Assembly (NCBI RefSeq): GCF_900101855.1
Contig: NZ_FMVC01000006.1
Span: forward strand, 1 to 64,000
DNA: 64,000 nt
Source: Flavobacterium anhuiense
Lineage (GTDB): Bacteria > Bacteroidota > Bacteroidia > Flavobacteriales > Flavobacteriaceae
Direction: 5' to 3'
Shown here: piece after piece, positions 51,052-59,983 of the stretch
Layout of the letters: every line of letters begins with the position of its first letter
Position numbering within the stretch: position 1 is the first letter of the stretch
Made by a program: the position numbers and the translations under genes
Notes under the pieces: model-generated
What the model saw: only the letters and a program-made list of their open reading frames with translations
Databases searched by the model: none
Told to the model about the DNA's origin: nothing

Positions 51052-51435
51052 ATGCCAACAATTCAACAATTAGTAAGAACAGGAAGAACTCAGATCACTA
51101 AGAAGAGTAAATCGGTTGCTTTAGATTCTTGTCCTCAAAGAAGAGGGGTTTGTACGCGTGTTTACACTACTACACCAAAAAAACCAAACTCTGCAATGCG
51201 TAAAGTTGCGCGTGTGCGTTTGACAAATGGTAATGAGGTGAATGCTTACATCCCAGGAGAAGGACATAATCTACAAGAGCACTCGATAGTATTAGTGCGA
51301 GGTGGAAGGGTAAAAGATTTACCAGGTGTTAGATATCACATCGTTCGTGGAGCGCTTGATACGTCAGGTGTTGCAGGAAGAACGCAAAGAAGATCTAAGT
51401 ACGGTGCTAAACGCCCAAAAGAAGCAAAAAAGTAA
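51052..51435 (+). CDS. rpsL: 30S ribosomal protein uS12
   Basis: 127 aa. It lies at the decoding site. TTPKKPNSAMRKVARV and VKDLPGVRYHIVRG are intact. The lysines that commonly mutate to streptomycin resistance (43/44 and 88) are wild type. It is first in the str operon, with rpsG 24 bp downstream. Confidence 0.98.
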   Translation: MPTIQQLVRTGRTQITKKSKSVALDSCPQRRGVCTRVYTTTPKKPNSAMRKVARVRLTNGNEVNAYIPGEGHNLQEHSIVLVRGGRVKDLPGVRYHIVRGALDTSGVAGRTQRRSKYGAKRPKEAKK

Positions 51436-51459
51436 TTTAAAAACTTTTAAGAAAAAGAC

Positions 51460-51936
51460 ATGAGAAAAAGAGCGGCAAAGAAAAGACCACTTTTACCGGA
51501 TCCAAGGTTTAATGACCAATTAGTAACACGTTTTGTGAATAACTTAATGTGGGATGGTAAGAAATCTACAGCTTTTAAAGTATTTTATGATGCTATTGAT
51601 ATCATTGAAACTAAAAAGCAAAATGATGAGAAAACTTCATTAGAGATCTGGAAAGATGCTTTAACTAACGTTATGCCTCACGTAGAAGTACGTAGCCGTA
51701 GAGTTGGTGGAGCTACATTCCAAATTCCAATGCAGATTCGTCCAGATAGAAAAATTTCTATGGCAATGAAGTGGTTGATACTTTATTCAAGAAGAAGAAA
51801 TGAAAAATCTATGGCACAACGTTTAGCTGCTGAGTGTTTAGCTGCTGCTAAAGAAGAAGGTGCTGCGGTTAAGAAAAGAATGGATACTCACAAAATGGCA
51901 GAAGCTAATAAAGCATTCTCTCACTTTAGATTTTAA
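51460..51936 (+). CDS. rpsG: 30S ribosomal protein uS7
   Basis: 158 aa, within the normal 155-160 range. RKRAAKKRPLLPDPRFNDQLV is the N-terminal arm, and VEVRSRRVGGATFQIPMQIRP the rRNA-binding beta arm. It binds the 3' major domain of 16S rRNA and starts assembly of the head. It lies between rpsL and fusA, with 11 bp to fusA. Confidence 0.98.
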   Translation: MRKRAAKKRPLLPDPRFNDQLVTRFVNNLMWDGKKSTAFKVFYDAIDIIETKKQNDEKTSLEIWKDALTNVMPHVEVRSRRVGGATFQIPMQIRPDRKISMAMKWLILYSRRRNEKSMAQRLAAECLAAAKEEGAAVKKRMDTHKMAEANKAFSHFRF

Positions 51937-51947
51937 TTCGTAAAGAA

Positions 51948-54104
51948 ATGGCTAGAGATTTAAAATATACAAGAAATATCGGGATCGCTGCTCACATTGA
52001 TGCTGGTAAAACTACAACAACTGAGCGTATTCTTTTTTATACTGGAAAATCACACAAAATTGGTGAGGTTCACGATGGTGCTGCAACAATGGACTGGATG
52101 GCGCAAGAGCAAGAAAGAGGTATTACAATTACTTCTGCTGCTACAACTTGTACTTGGAACTTTCCAACTGAGCAAGGTAAAGTTTTGCCAGAATCAAAAG
52201 CGTACCACTTTAATATTATTGATACTCCTGGGCACGTTGACTTTACTGTAGAGGTAAACCGTTCTTTACGTGTGTTAGATGGTTTAGTATTCTTGTTTAG
52301 TGCTGTTGATGGTGTTGAACCTCAATCAGAAACTAACTGGAGACTTGCTGATCAGTATAGAGTTCCTCGTATGGGATTCGTGAACAAAATGGACCGTCAA
52401 GGTGCGAACTTTTTAAATGTATGCGGACAGGTTAAGGACATGTTGAAATCGAATGCGGTTGCAATTACTTTGCCTATTGGAGATGAAGCTGATTTTAAAG
52501 GTATTGTTGACTTGGTTAAAAATCAAGCTATCGTATGGCATGATGAAACTCAAGGAGCTACTTTTGATATTGTTGAGATTCCTGCTGATATGGTTGATGA
52601 TGTAAAGCACTATCGTTCTATTCTTATCGAAGAGATTGCTACTTATGATGAAAATCTTTTAGATAAGTACATGGAGGATGAAAACTCTATTACAGAGGAG
52701 GAAATCAACAATGCATTAAGAGCGGCTACTATTGATATGGCGATCATTCCTATGCTTGCTGGTTCTTCTTTTAAAAACAAAGGGGTTCAATTCATGTTAG
52801 ATGCAGTTTGTAAATATTTACCATCTCCTTTAGATAAAGAAGGTATTGAGGGAATTCATCCTGATGATGCTGATTTATTGGAAGAAGATCAAACTAAAAT
52901 CTTGCGTAAGCCAGATGTAAAAGAGCCGTTTGCTGCTTTGGCATTTAAAATTGCTACTGATCCATTCGTAGGTCGTTTAGCTTTCTTCCGTGCGTATTCT
53001 GGACGTTTAGATGCAGGTTCTTATGTTTTAAATACTCGTTCTGGTAATAAAGAAAGAATTTCTCGTATTTACCAAATGCATGCTAACAAACAAAATCCAA
53101 TCGAATTTATTGAGGCTGGAGATATTGGAGCTGCTGTAGGATTTAAAGATATTAAAACTGGAGATACTTTATCTGATGAAAAGCATCCAATTATCTTGGA
53201 ATCTATGAAATTCCCAGATCCTGTAATTGGTATCGCTATCGAACCAAAAACTAAAGCTGACGTTGATAAAATGGGTATGGCTTTAGCTAAATTGGCTGAA
53301 GAAGATCCAACGTTTACGGTTAGAACTGACGAGGCTTCTGGTCAAACTATTATTTCAGGTATGGGTGAGCTTCACTTAGATATCTTAGTTGACCGTATGA
53401 AACGTGAGTTTAAAGTAGAGGTTAATCAAGGTGAGCCACAAGTAGAGTACAAAGAGGCGTTTACAAGATCTGCTCAACACAGAGAAACTTACAAAAAACA
53501 ATCTGGAGGTCGTGGTAAATTCGGTGATATCGTATTTAGAATCGAGCCTGCTGATGAAGTTGATGGAAAAGTACCTGTTGGATTACAGTTTGTGAATGAA
53601 GTAAAAGGAGGTAACGTTCCTAAAGAGTATATTCCTGCAGTTGAAAAAGGTTTCCGTGAAGCTATGAAAACTGGACCTTTGGCTGGATATGCTGTTGATA
53701 GTTTAAAAGTGACTTTATTAGATGGATCTTTCCACCCTGTGGATTCTGATGCTCTTTCTTTTGAATTAGCTGCAAGAATGGGTTATAAAGAGTCTGGTAA
53801 AGCTGCTGGAGCTGTTATCTTAGAGCCTATCATGAAAATCGAAGTTATCACTCCAGAAGAAAACATGGGTGATATCGTAGGTGACTTGAACCGTCGTAGA
53901 GGTCAAGTTAATGATATGGGTGATAGAAACGGAGCGAAAACTATTAAGGCAGATGTGCCGTTAGCTGAGATGTTTGGTTATGTTACTACATTAAGAACAT
54001 TATCATCTGGTAGAGCGACATCTACAATGGAGTTTTCTCATTATGCAGAAACACCTTCTAACATTTCAGAAGAGGTAATCAAAAAAGCAAAAGGTAACGC
54101 TTAA
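51948..54104 (+). CDS. fusA: Elongation factor G
   Basis: 718 aa translocase GTPase. G1 AHIDAGKTTTTE, switch 1 ERGITITSAATTC, G3 DTPGHVDF and G4 NKMDRQGAN are all present. Domain IV begins near PQVEYKEAFTRSAQHRETYKKQSGGRGKFGD, and domain V ends with MGDIVGDLNRRRGQVNDM. It moves tRNA and mRNA on the ribosome using GTP. It is in the str operon between rpsG and rpsJ, as expected. Bacteroidota often have a second EF-G; this copy carries the canonical domain IV region needed for translocation. Confidence 0.98.
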   Translation: MARDLKYTRNIGIAAHIDAGKTTTTERILFYTGKSHKIGEVHDGAATMDWMAQEQERGITITSAATTCTWNFPTEQGKVLPESKAYHFNIIDTPGHVDFTVEVNRSLRVLDGLVFLFSAVDGVEPQSETNWRLADQYRVPRMGFVNKMDRQGANFLNVCGQVKDMLKSNAVAITLPIGDEADFKGIVDLVKNQAIVWHDETQGATFDIVEIPADMVDDVKHYRSILIEEIATYDENLLDKYMEDENSITEEEINNALRAATIDMAIIPMLAGSSFKNKGVQFMLDAVCKYLPSPLDKEGIEGIHPDDADLLEEDQTKILRKPDVKEPFAALAFKIATDPFVGRLAFFRAYSGRLDAGSYVLNTRSGNKERISRIYQMHANKQNPIEFIEAGDIGAAVGFKDIKTGDTLSDEKHPIILESMKFPDPVIGIAIEPKTKADVDKMGMALAKLAEEDPTFTVRTDEASGQTIISGMGELHLDILVDRMKREFKVEVNQGEPQVEYKEAFTRSAQHRETYKKQSGGRGKFGDIVFRIEPADEVDGKVPVGLQFVNEVKGGNVPKEYIPAVEKGFREAMKTGPLAGYAVDSLKVTLLDGSFHPVDSDALSFELAARMGYKESGKAAGAVILEPIMKIEVITPEENMGDIVGDLNRRRGQVNDMGDRNGAKTIKADVPLAEMFGYVTTLRTLSSGRATSTMEFSHYAETPSNISEEVIKKAKGNA

Positions 54105-54114
54105 TTTTAAGAAA

Positions 54115-54420
54115 ATGAGTCAAAAAATCAGAATAAAACTAAAATCTTACGATCATATGTTAGTGGATAAATCTGCTGAAAAGATCGTGAAAACAGTAAA
54201 AACTACTGGGGCAGTTGTAACAGGTCCAATTCCGTTGCCAACTCACAAAAAACTTTTCACTGTATTGCGTTCTCCGCACGTTAACAAAAAAGCGAGAGAG
54301 CAATTTGAAGTAATGTCATACAAGAGATTGATTGATATTTATTCATCTTCATCTAAAACTATTGATGCTTTAATGAAACTTGAATTGCCAAGTGGAGTTG
54401 AAGTTGAGATTAAAGTATAA
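54115..54420 (+). CDS. rpsJ: 30S ribosomal protein uS10
   Basis: 101 aa. IRIKLKSYDHMLVDKSAEKIV, GPIPLPTHKKLFTVLRSPHV and KSREQFE-like KKAREQFEVMSYKRLIDI are the conserved parts. It binds the 30S head and, as NusE, takes part in antitermination. Here it closes the str transcript and is split from rplC by a 404-bp gap with a terminator and new promoter. Confidence 0.97.
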   Translation: MSQKIRIKLKSYDHMLVDKSAEKIVKTVKTTGAVVTGPIPLPTHKKLFTVLRSPHVNKKAREQFEVMSYKRLIDIYSSSSKTIDALMKLELPSGVEVEIKV

Positions 54421-54442
54421 TTTTTTTATATTTTTTTATATA

Positions 54443-54471
54443 AAAAGCGAGACATTTTTTGTCTCGCTTTT
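54443..54471 (+). terminator. Terminator after rpsJ
   Basis: AAAAGCGAGAC pairs with GTCTCGCTTTT over 11 bp around a 7-nt loop, followed by more T (to 54475). It probably ends a large part of the str-operon transcripts. Confidence 0.75.
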
Positions 54472-54724
54472 TTTTGTTTTTAAAAGTTGTTTTTAATTTG
54501 AAAAAGAATAAAATTAAATATTTTTTTAATGTTCTAAATATTCTAAACCCCTTTGTTTTAGGGTAGTGCGAGTTTTTTTAGTTGTGATTTTATTGTTTAA
54601 TTTTTAAGTGGAAAATGTTATTGCTATAAAAAGAAGTGCTTGAATTTTGGTGTTGATGAAGTTTGTTTTCTTGTTGTTTTAGTGCTTGGATTTTGATAAT
54701 GAGCGATTTAATTTTTGTAACTGT

Positions 54725-54755
54725 TTGGTTTATTCAATTTTAATATCTACTTTTG
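54725..54755 (+). promoter_or_regulatory. Promoter of the S10/spc ribosomal cluster (rplC onward)
   Basis: TTG (54725-54727), 20-bp spacer, TACTTTTG (54748-54755). The leader would be about 65 nt before the rplC ATG at 54825, a plausible site for autoregulation by a ribosomal protein. The rest of the gap 54421-54824 is AT-rich and holds no gene that I can support. Confidence 0.75.
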
Positions 54756-54824
54756 CACTCCCTGTTTGGAAATTTCTGTTATTTTCAAATTGAAGGGAAT
54801 TTTAGTAATTAATAATTAATATTT

Positions 54825-55442
54825 ATGTCTGGGTTAATTGGTAAGAAAATCGGCATGACTAGTATCTTCGACGAAAACGGGAAAAATATTCCTTGTACAG
54901 TAATCGAAGCTGGACCATGCGTTGTTACCCAAGTCAGAACCAACGAGGTTGACGGGTATGAAGCGTTACAACTTGGTTTCGATGACAAAAACGAGAAACA
55001 TTCTACTAAAGCGGCTTTAGGTCACTTTAAAAAAGCTGGAACTGTTGCTAAGAAAAAAGTCGTTGAATTCCAAGATTTTGCAACTGAACAAAAATTAGGA
55101 GATCTTATTGATGTTACTATTTTTGAAGAAGGAGAATTTGTAGATGTACAAGGTGTCTCAAAAGGTAAAGGTTTCCAAGGTGTTGTTAAACGTCACGGTT
55201 TTGGTGGGGTTGGACAAGCTACTCATGGTCAACACAACCGTTTAAGAGCGCCAGGTTCTGTAGGAGCTTCTTCTTATCCATCTAGAGTATTCAAAGGAAT
55301 GCGTATGGCTGGAAGAATGGGAGGAGAAAATGTAAAAGTTCAAAACCTTAGAGTTTTAAAAGTAGTTGCTGAGAAGAATCTACTTGTTGTTAAAGGATGT
55401 GTTCCTGGACACAAAAACTCTTATGTAATCATTCAGAAGTAA
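54825..55442 (+). CDS. rplC: 50S ribosomal protein uL3
   Basis: 205 aa, normal length. GLIGKKIGMTSIFDENGKNIPCTVIEAG is the start and GKGFQGVVKRHGFGGVGQATHGQHNRLRAPGSVGA is the conserved core. It binds near the peptidyl-transferase centre. It is the first gene of the second ribosomal transcript. Its stop overlaps the rplD start (TAATG). Confidence 0.97.
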   Translation: MSGLIGKKIGMTSIFDENGKNIPCTVIEAGPCVVTQVRTNEVDGYEALQLGFDDKNEKHSTKAALGHFKKAGTVAKKKVVEFQDFATEQKLGDLIDVTIFEEGEFVDVQGVSKGKGFQGVVKRHGFGGVGQATHGQHNRLRAPGSVGASSYPSRVFKGMRMAGRMGGENVKVQNLRVLKVVAEKNLLVVKGCVPGHKNSYVIIQK

Positions 55443-56071
55443 TGGAAGTAAAAGTATTAGATTTCAACGGAAAAGATACTGGAAGAAAAGTTCAACTTTC
55501 TGATTCAGTATTCGCAATTGAACCAAACAATCACGCAGTATATCTTGATGTTAAGCAATATCTTGCTAATCAGAGACAGGGTACTCACAAGGCTAAAGAA
55601 AGAGCTGAAGTAACTGGAAGTACGCGTAAGATTAAAAAACAAAAAGGAACTGGTACTGCTCGTGCAGGAAGTGTTAAGAGTCCTTTGTTTAAAGGTGGTG
55701 GAACAGTTTTCGGACCAAGACCAAGAAGTTATTCATTCAAATTGAATAAAGGTTTGAAAAGATTGGCTAGAAAATCTGCTTTCTCAATCAAAGCAAAAGA
55801 GTCAAATATCGTAGTTGTAGAAGATTTTAATTTCGAAGCGCCAAACACTAAAAATTTCATTAACGTTTTGAAAGCTTTAGGGTTAGAGAATAAAAAATCT
55901 TTATTTGTGTTGGGTGAGTCAAATAAAAACGTATATTTGTCGTCACGTAATTTAAAGGCTTCAAATGTCGTAACTAGCTCGGAATTAAGCACTTACGCAA
56001 TATTAAACGCTAATAATTTAGTGCTTTTGGAAGGTTCTTTAGAGTTAATTGAAGAAAATTTAAGTAAATAA
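55442..56071 (+). CDS. rplD: 50S ribosomal protein uL4
   Basis: 209 aa from the ATG at 55442. The longer frame lies inside rplC and is rejected. The exit-tunnel loop is GSTRKIKKQKGTGTARAGSVKSPLFKGGGTVFGPRPR. In E. coli uL4 represses its own operon; whether that holds here is unknown, but the rplC leader is available. It is coupled to rplC by a one-base overlap. Confidence 0.97.
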   Translation: MEVKVLDFNGKDTGRKVQLSDSVFAIEPNNHAVYLDVKQYLANQRQGTHKAKERAEVTGSTRKIKKQKGTGTARAGSVKSPLFKGGGTVFGPRPRSYSFKLNKGLKRLARKSAFSIKAKESNIVVVEDFNFEAPNTKNFINVLKALGLENKKSLFVLGESNKNVYLSSRNLKASNVVTSSELSTYAILNANNLVLLEGSLELIEENLSK

Positions 56072-56078
56072 TAGGAAT

Positions 56079-56369
56079 ATGAGCATCATAATTAGACCTA
56101 TAGTAACGGAAAAAGTAACCAAAGAAAGTGAAGTTCTAAACCGCTTCGGATTCGTTGTTAACAAAAAAGCAAACAAAGTTGAGATTAAGAAAGCTGTAGA
56201 GGCTGCTTATGGAGTGACTATCGTTTCTGTTAACACAATGAATGTGAGACCAGATAGATCTACTAAATACACTAAAAGTGGTTTAATCAGTGGAAAGACA
56301 AATGCATACAAAAAAGCAATTGTTCAAGTACAAGAAGGAGAAACAATTGATTTTTACAACAATATCTAA
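56079..56369 (+). CDS. rplW: 50S ribosomal protein uL23
   Basis: 96 aa. IIRPIVTEKVTKESEVLNRFGFVVNKKANKVEIKKAVEAAYGV is typical; it forms the exit-tunnel dock for trigger factor and SRP. It lies 7 bp after rplD, in normal order. Confidence 0.97.
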   Translation: MSIIIRPIVTEKVTKESEVLNRFGFVVNKKANKVEIKKAVEAAYGVTIVSVNTMNVRPDRSTKYTKSGLISGKTNAYKKAIVQVQEGETIDFYNNI

Positions 56370-56378
56370 GATAGAAAA

Positions 56379-57203
56379 ATGTCAGTAAGAAAATTAAAAC
56401 CTATTACCCCGGGTCAGCGATTTAGAGTTGTGAATGGTTATGACGCTATTACAACTGATAAGCCGGAACGCTCTTTGATAGCGCCGATAAAAAACTCAGG
56501 AGGTAGAAATAGTCAAGGAAAGATGACCATGCGTTATACGGGTGGTGGTCACAAGCAGAGATATCGTATCATCGATTTCAAAAGAACTAAAGATGGAATT
56601 CCAGCTACAGTGAAATCAATCGAATACGATCCAAATCGTACTGCATTTATTGCTTTATTAGCTTATGCTGATGGAGAGAAAACTTATATTATCGCTCAAA
56701 ATGGATTGAAAGTTGGTCAGAAATTAGTTTCTGGACCAGAATCTCAACCAGAGATTGGTAATACTTTACCTTTAAGCAGAATTCCTCTTGGAACTGTTAT
56801 ATCTTGTATTGAGTTACGTCCAGGACAAGGAGCCGTTATCGCTCGTTCAGCTGGAACTTTTGCTCAGTTAATGGCAAGAGACGGGAAATATGCAACAATT
56901 AAAATGCCATCAGGTGAGACAAGATTAATCTTGTTAACTTGTTCAGCTACAATTGGAGCTGTTTCTAACTCTGACCACCAATTAGTTGTATCTGGTAAAG
57001 CAGGTAGAACAAGATGGTTAGGAAGAAGACCTAGAACTAGACCAGTAGCGATGAACCCTGTTGATCACCCTATGGGAGGTGGTGAAGGACGTTCTTCTGG
57101 AGGGCACCCACGTTCAAGAAACGGATTGCCAGCTAAAGGTTACAGAACTCGTTCTAAGAAAAACCCGAGTAACAAGTATATCGTAGAACGTAGAAAGAAA
57201 TAA
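56379..57203 (+). CDS. rplB: 50S ribosomal protein uL2
   Basis: 274 aa, normal length. The SHPWGGGEG-equivalent region appears as DHPMGGGEGRSSGGHPRSRNG, which carries the conserved His near the peptidyl-transferase centre. RNSQGKMTMRYTGGGHKQRYR is the RNA-binding start. It helps join the subunits. 9 bp after rplW. Confidence 0.97.
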   Translation: MSVRKLKPITPGQRFRVVNGYDAITTDKPERSLIAPIKNSGGRNSQGKMTMRYTGGGHKQRYRIIDFKRTKDGIPATVKSIEYDPNRTAFIALLAYADGEKTYIIAQNGLKVGQKLVSGPESQPEIGNTLPLSRIPLGTVISCIELRPGQGAVIARSAGTFAQLMARDGKYATIKMPSGETRLILLTCSATIGAVSNSDHQLVVSGKAGRTRWLGRRPRTRPVAMNPVDHPMGGGEGRSSGGHPRSRNGLPAKGYRTRSKKNPSNKYIVERRKK

Positions 57204-57209
57204 TAAGAT

Positions 57210-57488
57210 ATGGCACGTTCATTAAAAAAAGGACCTTTCGTTCATTATAAATTAGACAAGAAAGTTCAAGAAAACGTAGAAAGTGGTAAAAATGCAGTTG
57301 TTAAGACTTGGTCTAGAGCTTCAATGATTACACCAGATTTCGTTGGACAAACTATTGCAGTTCATAACGGTCGTCAATTTGTACCAGTTTACGTAACAGA
57401 AAACATGGTAGGTCACAAATTAGGAGAGTTTTCACCAACTAGATCTTTTAGAGGTCATGCTGGAGCAAAAAATAAAGGTAAAAAATAA
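57210..57488 (+). CDS. rpsS: 30S ribosomal protein uS19
   Basis: 92 aa. RSLKKGPFVHYKL and the C-terminal HKLGEFSPTRSFRGHAGAKNKGKK are the family ends. It contacts uS13 in the 30S head. 6 bp after rplB. Confidence 0.97.
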   Translation: MARSLKKGPFVHYKLDKKVQENVESGKNAVVKTWSRASMITPDFVGQTIAVHNGRQFVPVYVTENMVGHKLGEFSPTRSFRGHAGAKNKGKK

Positions 57489-57496
57489 AAGAAGCA

Positions 57497-57910
57497 ATGG
57501 GAGTTCGTAAAAGAGAAACAGCAGATGCGAGAAAAGAGGCTAATAAGTCTATCGCTTTCGCAAAATTGAATAACTGCCCTACTTCACCTAGAAAAATGCG
57601 CTTAGTAGCGGACTTGGTAAGAGGTCAGAAGGTAGAAAGAGCACTTAACATTTTAAGATTCAGTTCTAAAGAAGCTTCAAGAAAATTAGAAAAACTATTA
57701 TTATCTGCAATCAATAACTGGGAGCAAAAAAATAGTGAAGGTAATTTAGAAGAGGCTGGATTATTTGTTAAAGAGATCAGAGTAGATGGTGGAATGATGT
57801 TAAAAAGACTTCGTCCAGCTCCACAAGGTCGTGCACACAGAATAAGAAAACGTTCTAATCACGTAACAATCGTGCTTGGAGCTATCAATAACACACAAAG
57901 CAATTCTTAA
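57497..57910 (+). CDS. rplV: 50S ribosomal protein uL22
   Basis: 137 aa, longer than the 110 aa of E. coli because of an N-terminal extension (GVRKRETADARKEANKS). The tunnel beta hairpin GGMMLKRLRPAPQGRAHRIRKRS is intact, with no macrolide-type change visible. 8 bp after rpsS. Confidence 0.96.
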   Translation: MGVRKRETADARKEANKSIAFAKLNNCPTSPRKMRLVADLVRGQKVERALNILRFSSKEASRKLEKLLLSAINNWEQKNSEGNLEEAGLFVKEIRVDGGMMLKRLRPAPQGRAHRIRKRSNHVTIVLGAINNTQSNS

Positions 57911-57915
57911 GCAGC

Positions 57916-58674
57916 ATGGGACAAAAGACAAATCCAATTGGAAATAGACTTGGTATCATCAGAGGATGGGACTCAAACTGGTATGGTGGAAATGATTACG
58001 GCGATAAATTAGCTGAAGATCACAAAATCAGAAAGTATATCCATGCTCGTTTATCAAAAGCTAGTGTATCAAAAGTAATCATCGAGAGAACTTTGAAACT
58101 TGTAACCGTTACTATCACTACTGCTCGACCTGGTATTATTATCGGAAAAGGCGGACAAGAGGTAGACAAGTTAAAAGAAGAACTTAAGAAAGTTACTGAC
58201 AAAGAGGTTCAAATTAACATCTTTGAAATTAAAAGACCTGAGCTAGATGCTTATCTTGTGGCTACAAGCATCGCTCGTCAAATCGAAAGCCGTATTTCTT
58301 ACAGACGTGCAATCAAAATGGCTATTGCTGCTTCTATGCGTATGAACGCTGAAGGTATCAAAGTTTTGATTTCTGGTCGTTTAAATGGTGCTGAGATGGC
58401 GCGTTCAGAAGGTTTCAAAGAAGGTAGAATTCCTCTATCAACTTTCAGAGCTGACATTGATTATGCTTTGGCTGAAGCTCACACTACTTATGGTAGAATG
58501 GGTATCAAGGTATGGATCATGAAAGGTGAAGTTTACGGTAAGAGAGAACTTTCTCCACTTGCTGGAATGGACAAAAAACAATCTGGTACAGGTGGTGGAA
58601 AAGGTGGAGATGCTCCTAGAGGCAAATCTAACTTTAACAAAGGTGGAAAACCAGACGCTCGTAAAAGAAAGTAA
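57916..58674 (+). CDS. rpsC: 30S ribosomal protein uS3
   Basis: 252 aa. The KH domain GIIIGKGGQEVDKLKEEL binds 16S rRNA and mRNA entry; the C-terminal domain holds AEMARSEGFKEGRIPLSTFRADIDY. A long Gly/Lys tail (about 219-252) is a Bacteroidota feature. 5 bp after rplV. Confidence 0.97.
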   Translation: MGQKTNPIGNRLGIIRGWDSNWYGGNDYGDKLAEDHKIRKYIHARLSKASVSKVIIERTLKLVTVTITTARPGIIIGKGGQEVDKLKEELKKVTDKEVQINIFEIKRPELDAYLVATSIARQIESRISYRRAIKMAIAASMRMNAEGIKVLISGRLNGAEMARSEGFKEGRIPLSTFRADIDYALAEAHTTYGRMGIKVWIMKGEVYGKRELSPLAGMDKKQSGTGGGKGGDAPRGKSNFNKGGKPDARKRK

Positions 58675-58693
58675 ATTTTTAAACTAAAGAAAA

Positions 58694-59119
58694 ATGTTAC
58701 AGCCTAAAAGAACAAAATACCGTAAGGTACAAAAAGGTAGAATGAAGGGTAACTCTCAAAGAGGGCATGAACTTTCAAATGGAATGTTTGGTATTAAATC
58801 TGTACATGAAGATGGAATGTTCTTAACATCTCGTCAAATCGAAGCTGCACGTATCGCTGCAACTCGTTACATGAAGAGAGAAGGACAATTATGGATTAAA
58901 ATTTTCCCAGACAAACCTATCACTAAGAAACCTCTTGAAGTACGTATGGGTAAAGGTAAAGGAGCAGTTGAGTATTGGGCTGCTGTTGTTAAACCAGGAA
59001 GAATTATGTTTGAAGTTGGAGGGGTTCCATTATCAGTTGCAAAAGAGGCTTTGCGTCTTGCAGCTCAAAAACTTCCAGTAAAAACTAAGTTCGTCGTTGC
59101 TAGAGATTTCGAAGCATAA
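58694..59119 (+). CDS. rplP: 50S ribosomal protein uL16
   Basis: 141 aa. LQPKRTKYRKVQKGRMKGNSQRG and KIFPDKPITKKPLEVRMGKGKGAVEYWAAVVKPGRI are conserved. It sits near the A site and helps accept tRNA. 19 bp after rpsC. Confidence 0.97.
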   Translation: MLQPKRTKYRKVQKGRMKGNSQRGHELSNGMFGIKSVHEDGMFLTSRQIEAARIAATRYMKREGQLWIKIFPDKPITKKPLEVRMGKGKGAVEYWAAVVKPGRIMFEVGGVPLSVAKEALRLAAQKLPVKTKFVVARDFEA

Positions 59120-59131
59120 TTTATATTTATT

Positions 59132-59323
59132 ATGAAACAATCAGAAATAAAAGATCTTTCTGCAGCGGAGTTGCAAGAAAAGCTTAGTCAAACTAAGAAA
59201 GTATATGCTGACCTAAAAATGGCTCACGCTATTTCTCCAATTGCTAACCCACTTCAAATCAGAAGCGTTAGAAGAACAGTTGCAAGACTAGCTACAGAGT
59301 TAACTAAAAGAGAGTTACAATAA
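59132..59323 (+). CDS. rpmC: 50S ribosomal protein uL29
   Basis: 63 aa, two helices (KQSEIKDLSAAELQEKLSQTKK and LQIRSVRRTVARLATEL). It sits by the tunnel exit with uL23. 12 bp after rplP. Confidence 0.96.
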   Translation: MKQSEIKDLSAAELQEKLSQTKKVYADLKMAHAISPIANPLQIRSVRRTVARLATELTKRELQ

Positions 59324-59340
59324 TTGTATTCTGCTGAAAG

Positions 59341-59601
59341 ATGGAAGAAAAAAGAAATTTAAGAAAAGAAAGAATAGGTGTTGTTACTTCAAATAAGATG
59401 GATAAATCTATCGTTATTTCTGAAGTAAGAAAAGTAAAACACCCATTATACGGTAAGTTCGTGTTGAAAACAAAAAAATATGTTGCACACGACGAAAAAA
59501 ACGACTGTAACATTGGTGATACTGTAAGAATTAGCGAAACGCGTCCTTTAAGTAAAACAAAATGTTGGAGATTAGTTGAAATCTTAGAAAGAGCTAAATA
59601 A
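59341..59601 (+). CDS. rpsQ: 30S ribosomal protein uS17
   Basis: 86 aa. RKERIGVVTSNKMDKSIVI and the OB-fold end DTVRISETRPLSKTKCWRLVEI. It binds 16S helix 11 and is an early assembly protein. 17 bp after rpmC. Confidence 0.96.
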   Translation: MEEKRNLRKERIGVVTSNKMDKSIVISEVRKVKHPLYGKFVLKTKKYVAHDEKNDCNIGDTVRISETRPLSKTKCWRLVEILERAK

Positions 59602-59603
59602 TT

Positions 59604-59972
59604 ATGGTACAACAAGAATCAAGACTAAAAGTAGCAGATAACACGGGAGCTAAAGAAGTTTTAACTATTCGTGTTTTAGGAGGTACTAAAAGAAGATATG
59701 CCTCTGTTGGTGACAAAATTGTAGTTTCTATCAAAGATGCAACTCCAAACGGAAACGTGAAAAAAGGAGCTGTTTCAACTGCAGTTGTTGTGCGTACTAA
59801 AAAAGAAGTGAGAAGAGCTGATGGTTCTTATATCCGTTTCGATGACAATGCATGTGTTCTTTTGAATGCTGCAGGGGAAATGAGAGGAACTCGTGTTTTT
59901 GGTCCGGTAGCAAGAGAACTTCGTGAAAAACAATTCATGAAAATTGTATCATTAGCACCAGAAGTGCTTTAA
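59604..59972 (+). CDS. rplN: 50S ribosomal protein uL14
   Basis: 122 aa. VQQESRLKVADNTGAKEVLTIRVLGG and GTRVFGPVARELREKQFMKIVSLAPEVL are conserved. It forms part of the intersubunit bridge. It begins 2 bp after the rpsQ stop. Confidence 0.97.
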   Translation: MVQQESRLKVADNTGAKEVLTIRVLGGTKRRYASVGDKIVVSIKDATPNGNVKKGAVSTAVVVRTKKEVRRADGSYIRFDDNACVLLNAAGEMRGTRVFGPVARELREKQFMKIVSLAPEVL

Positions 59973-59983
59973 TTCGTTTTAAG

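Noticed and set aside
51052..51435. Streptomycin-resistance allele of rpsL
   Set aside because: Lysines at 43/44 and 88 are the wild-type residues.
59304..59615. Minus-strand frame of 103 aa across the rpmC-rpsQ region
   Set aside because: It lies opposite conserved ribosomal genes and has no domain.
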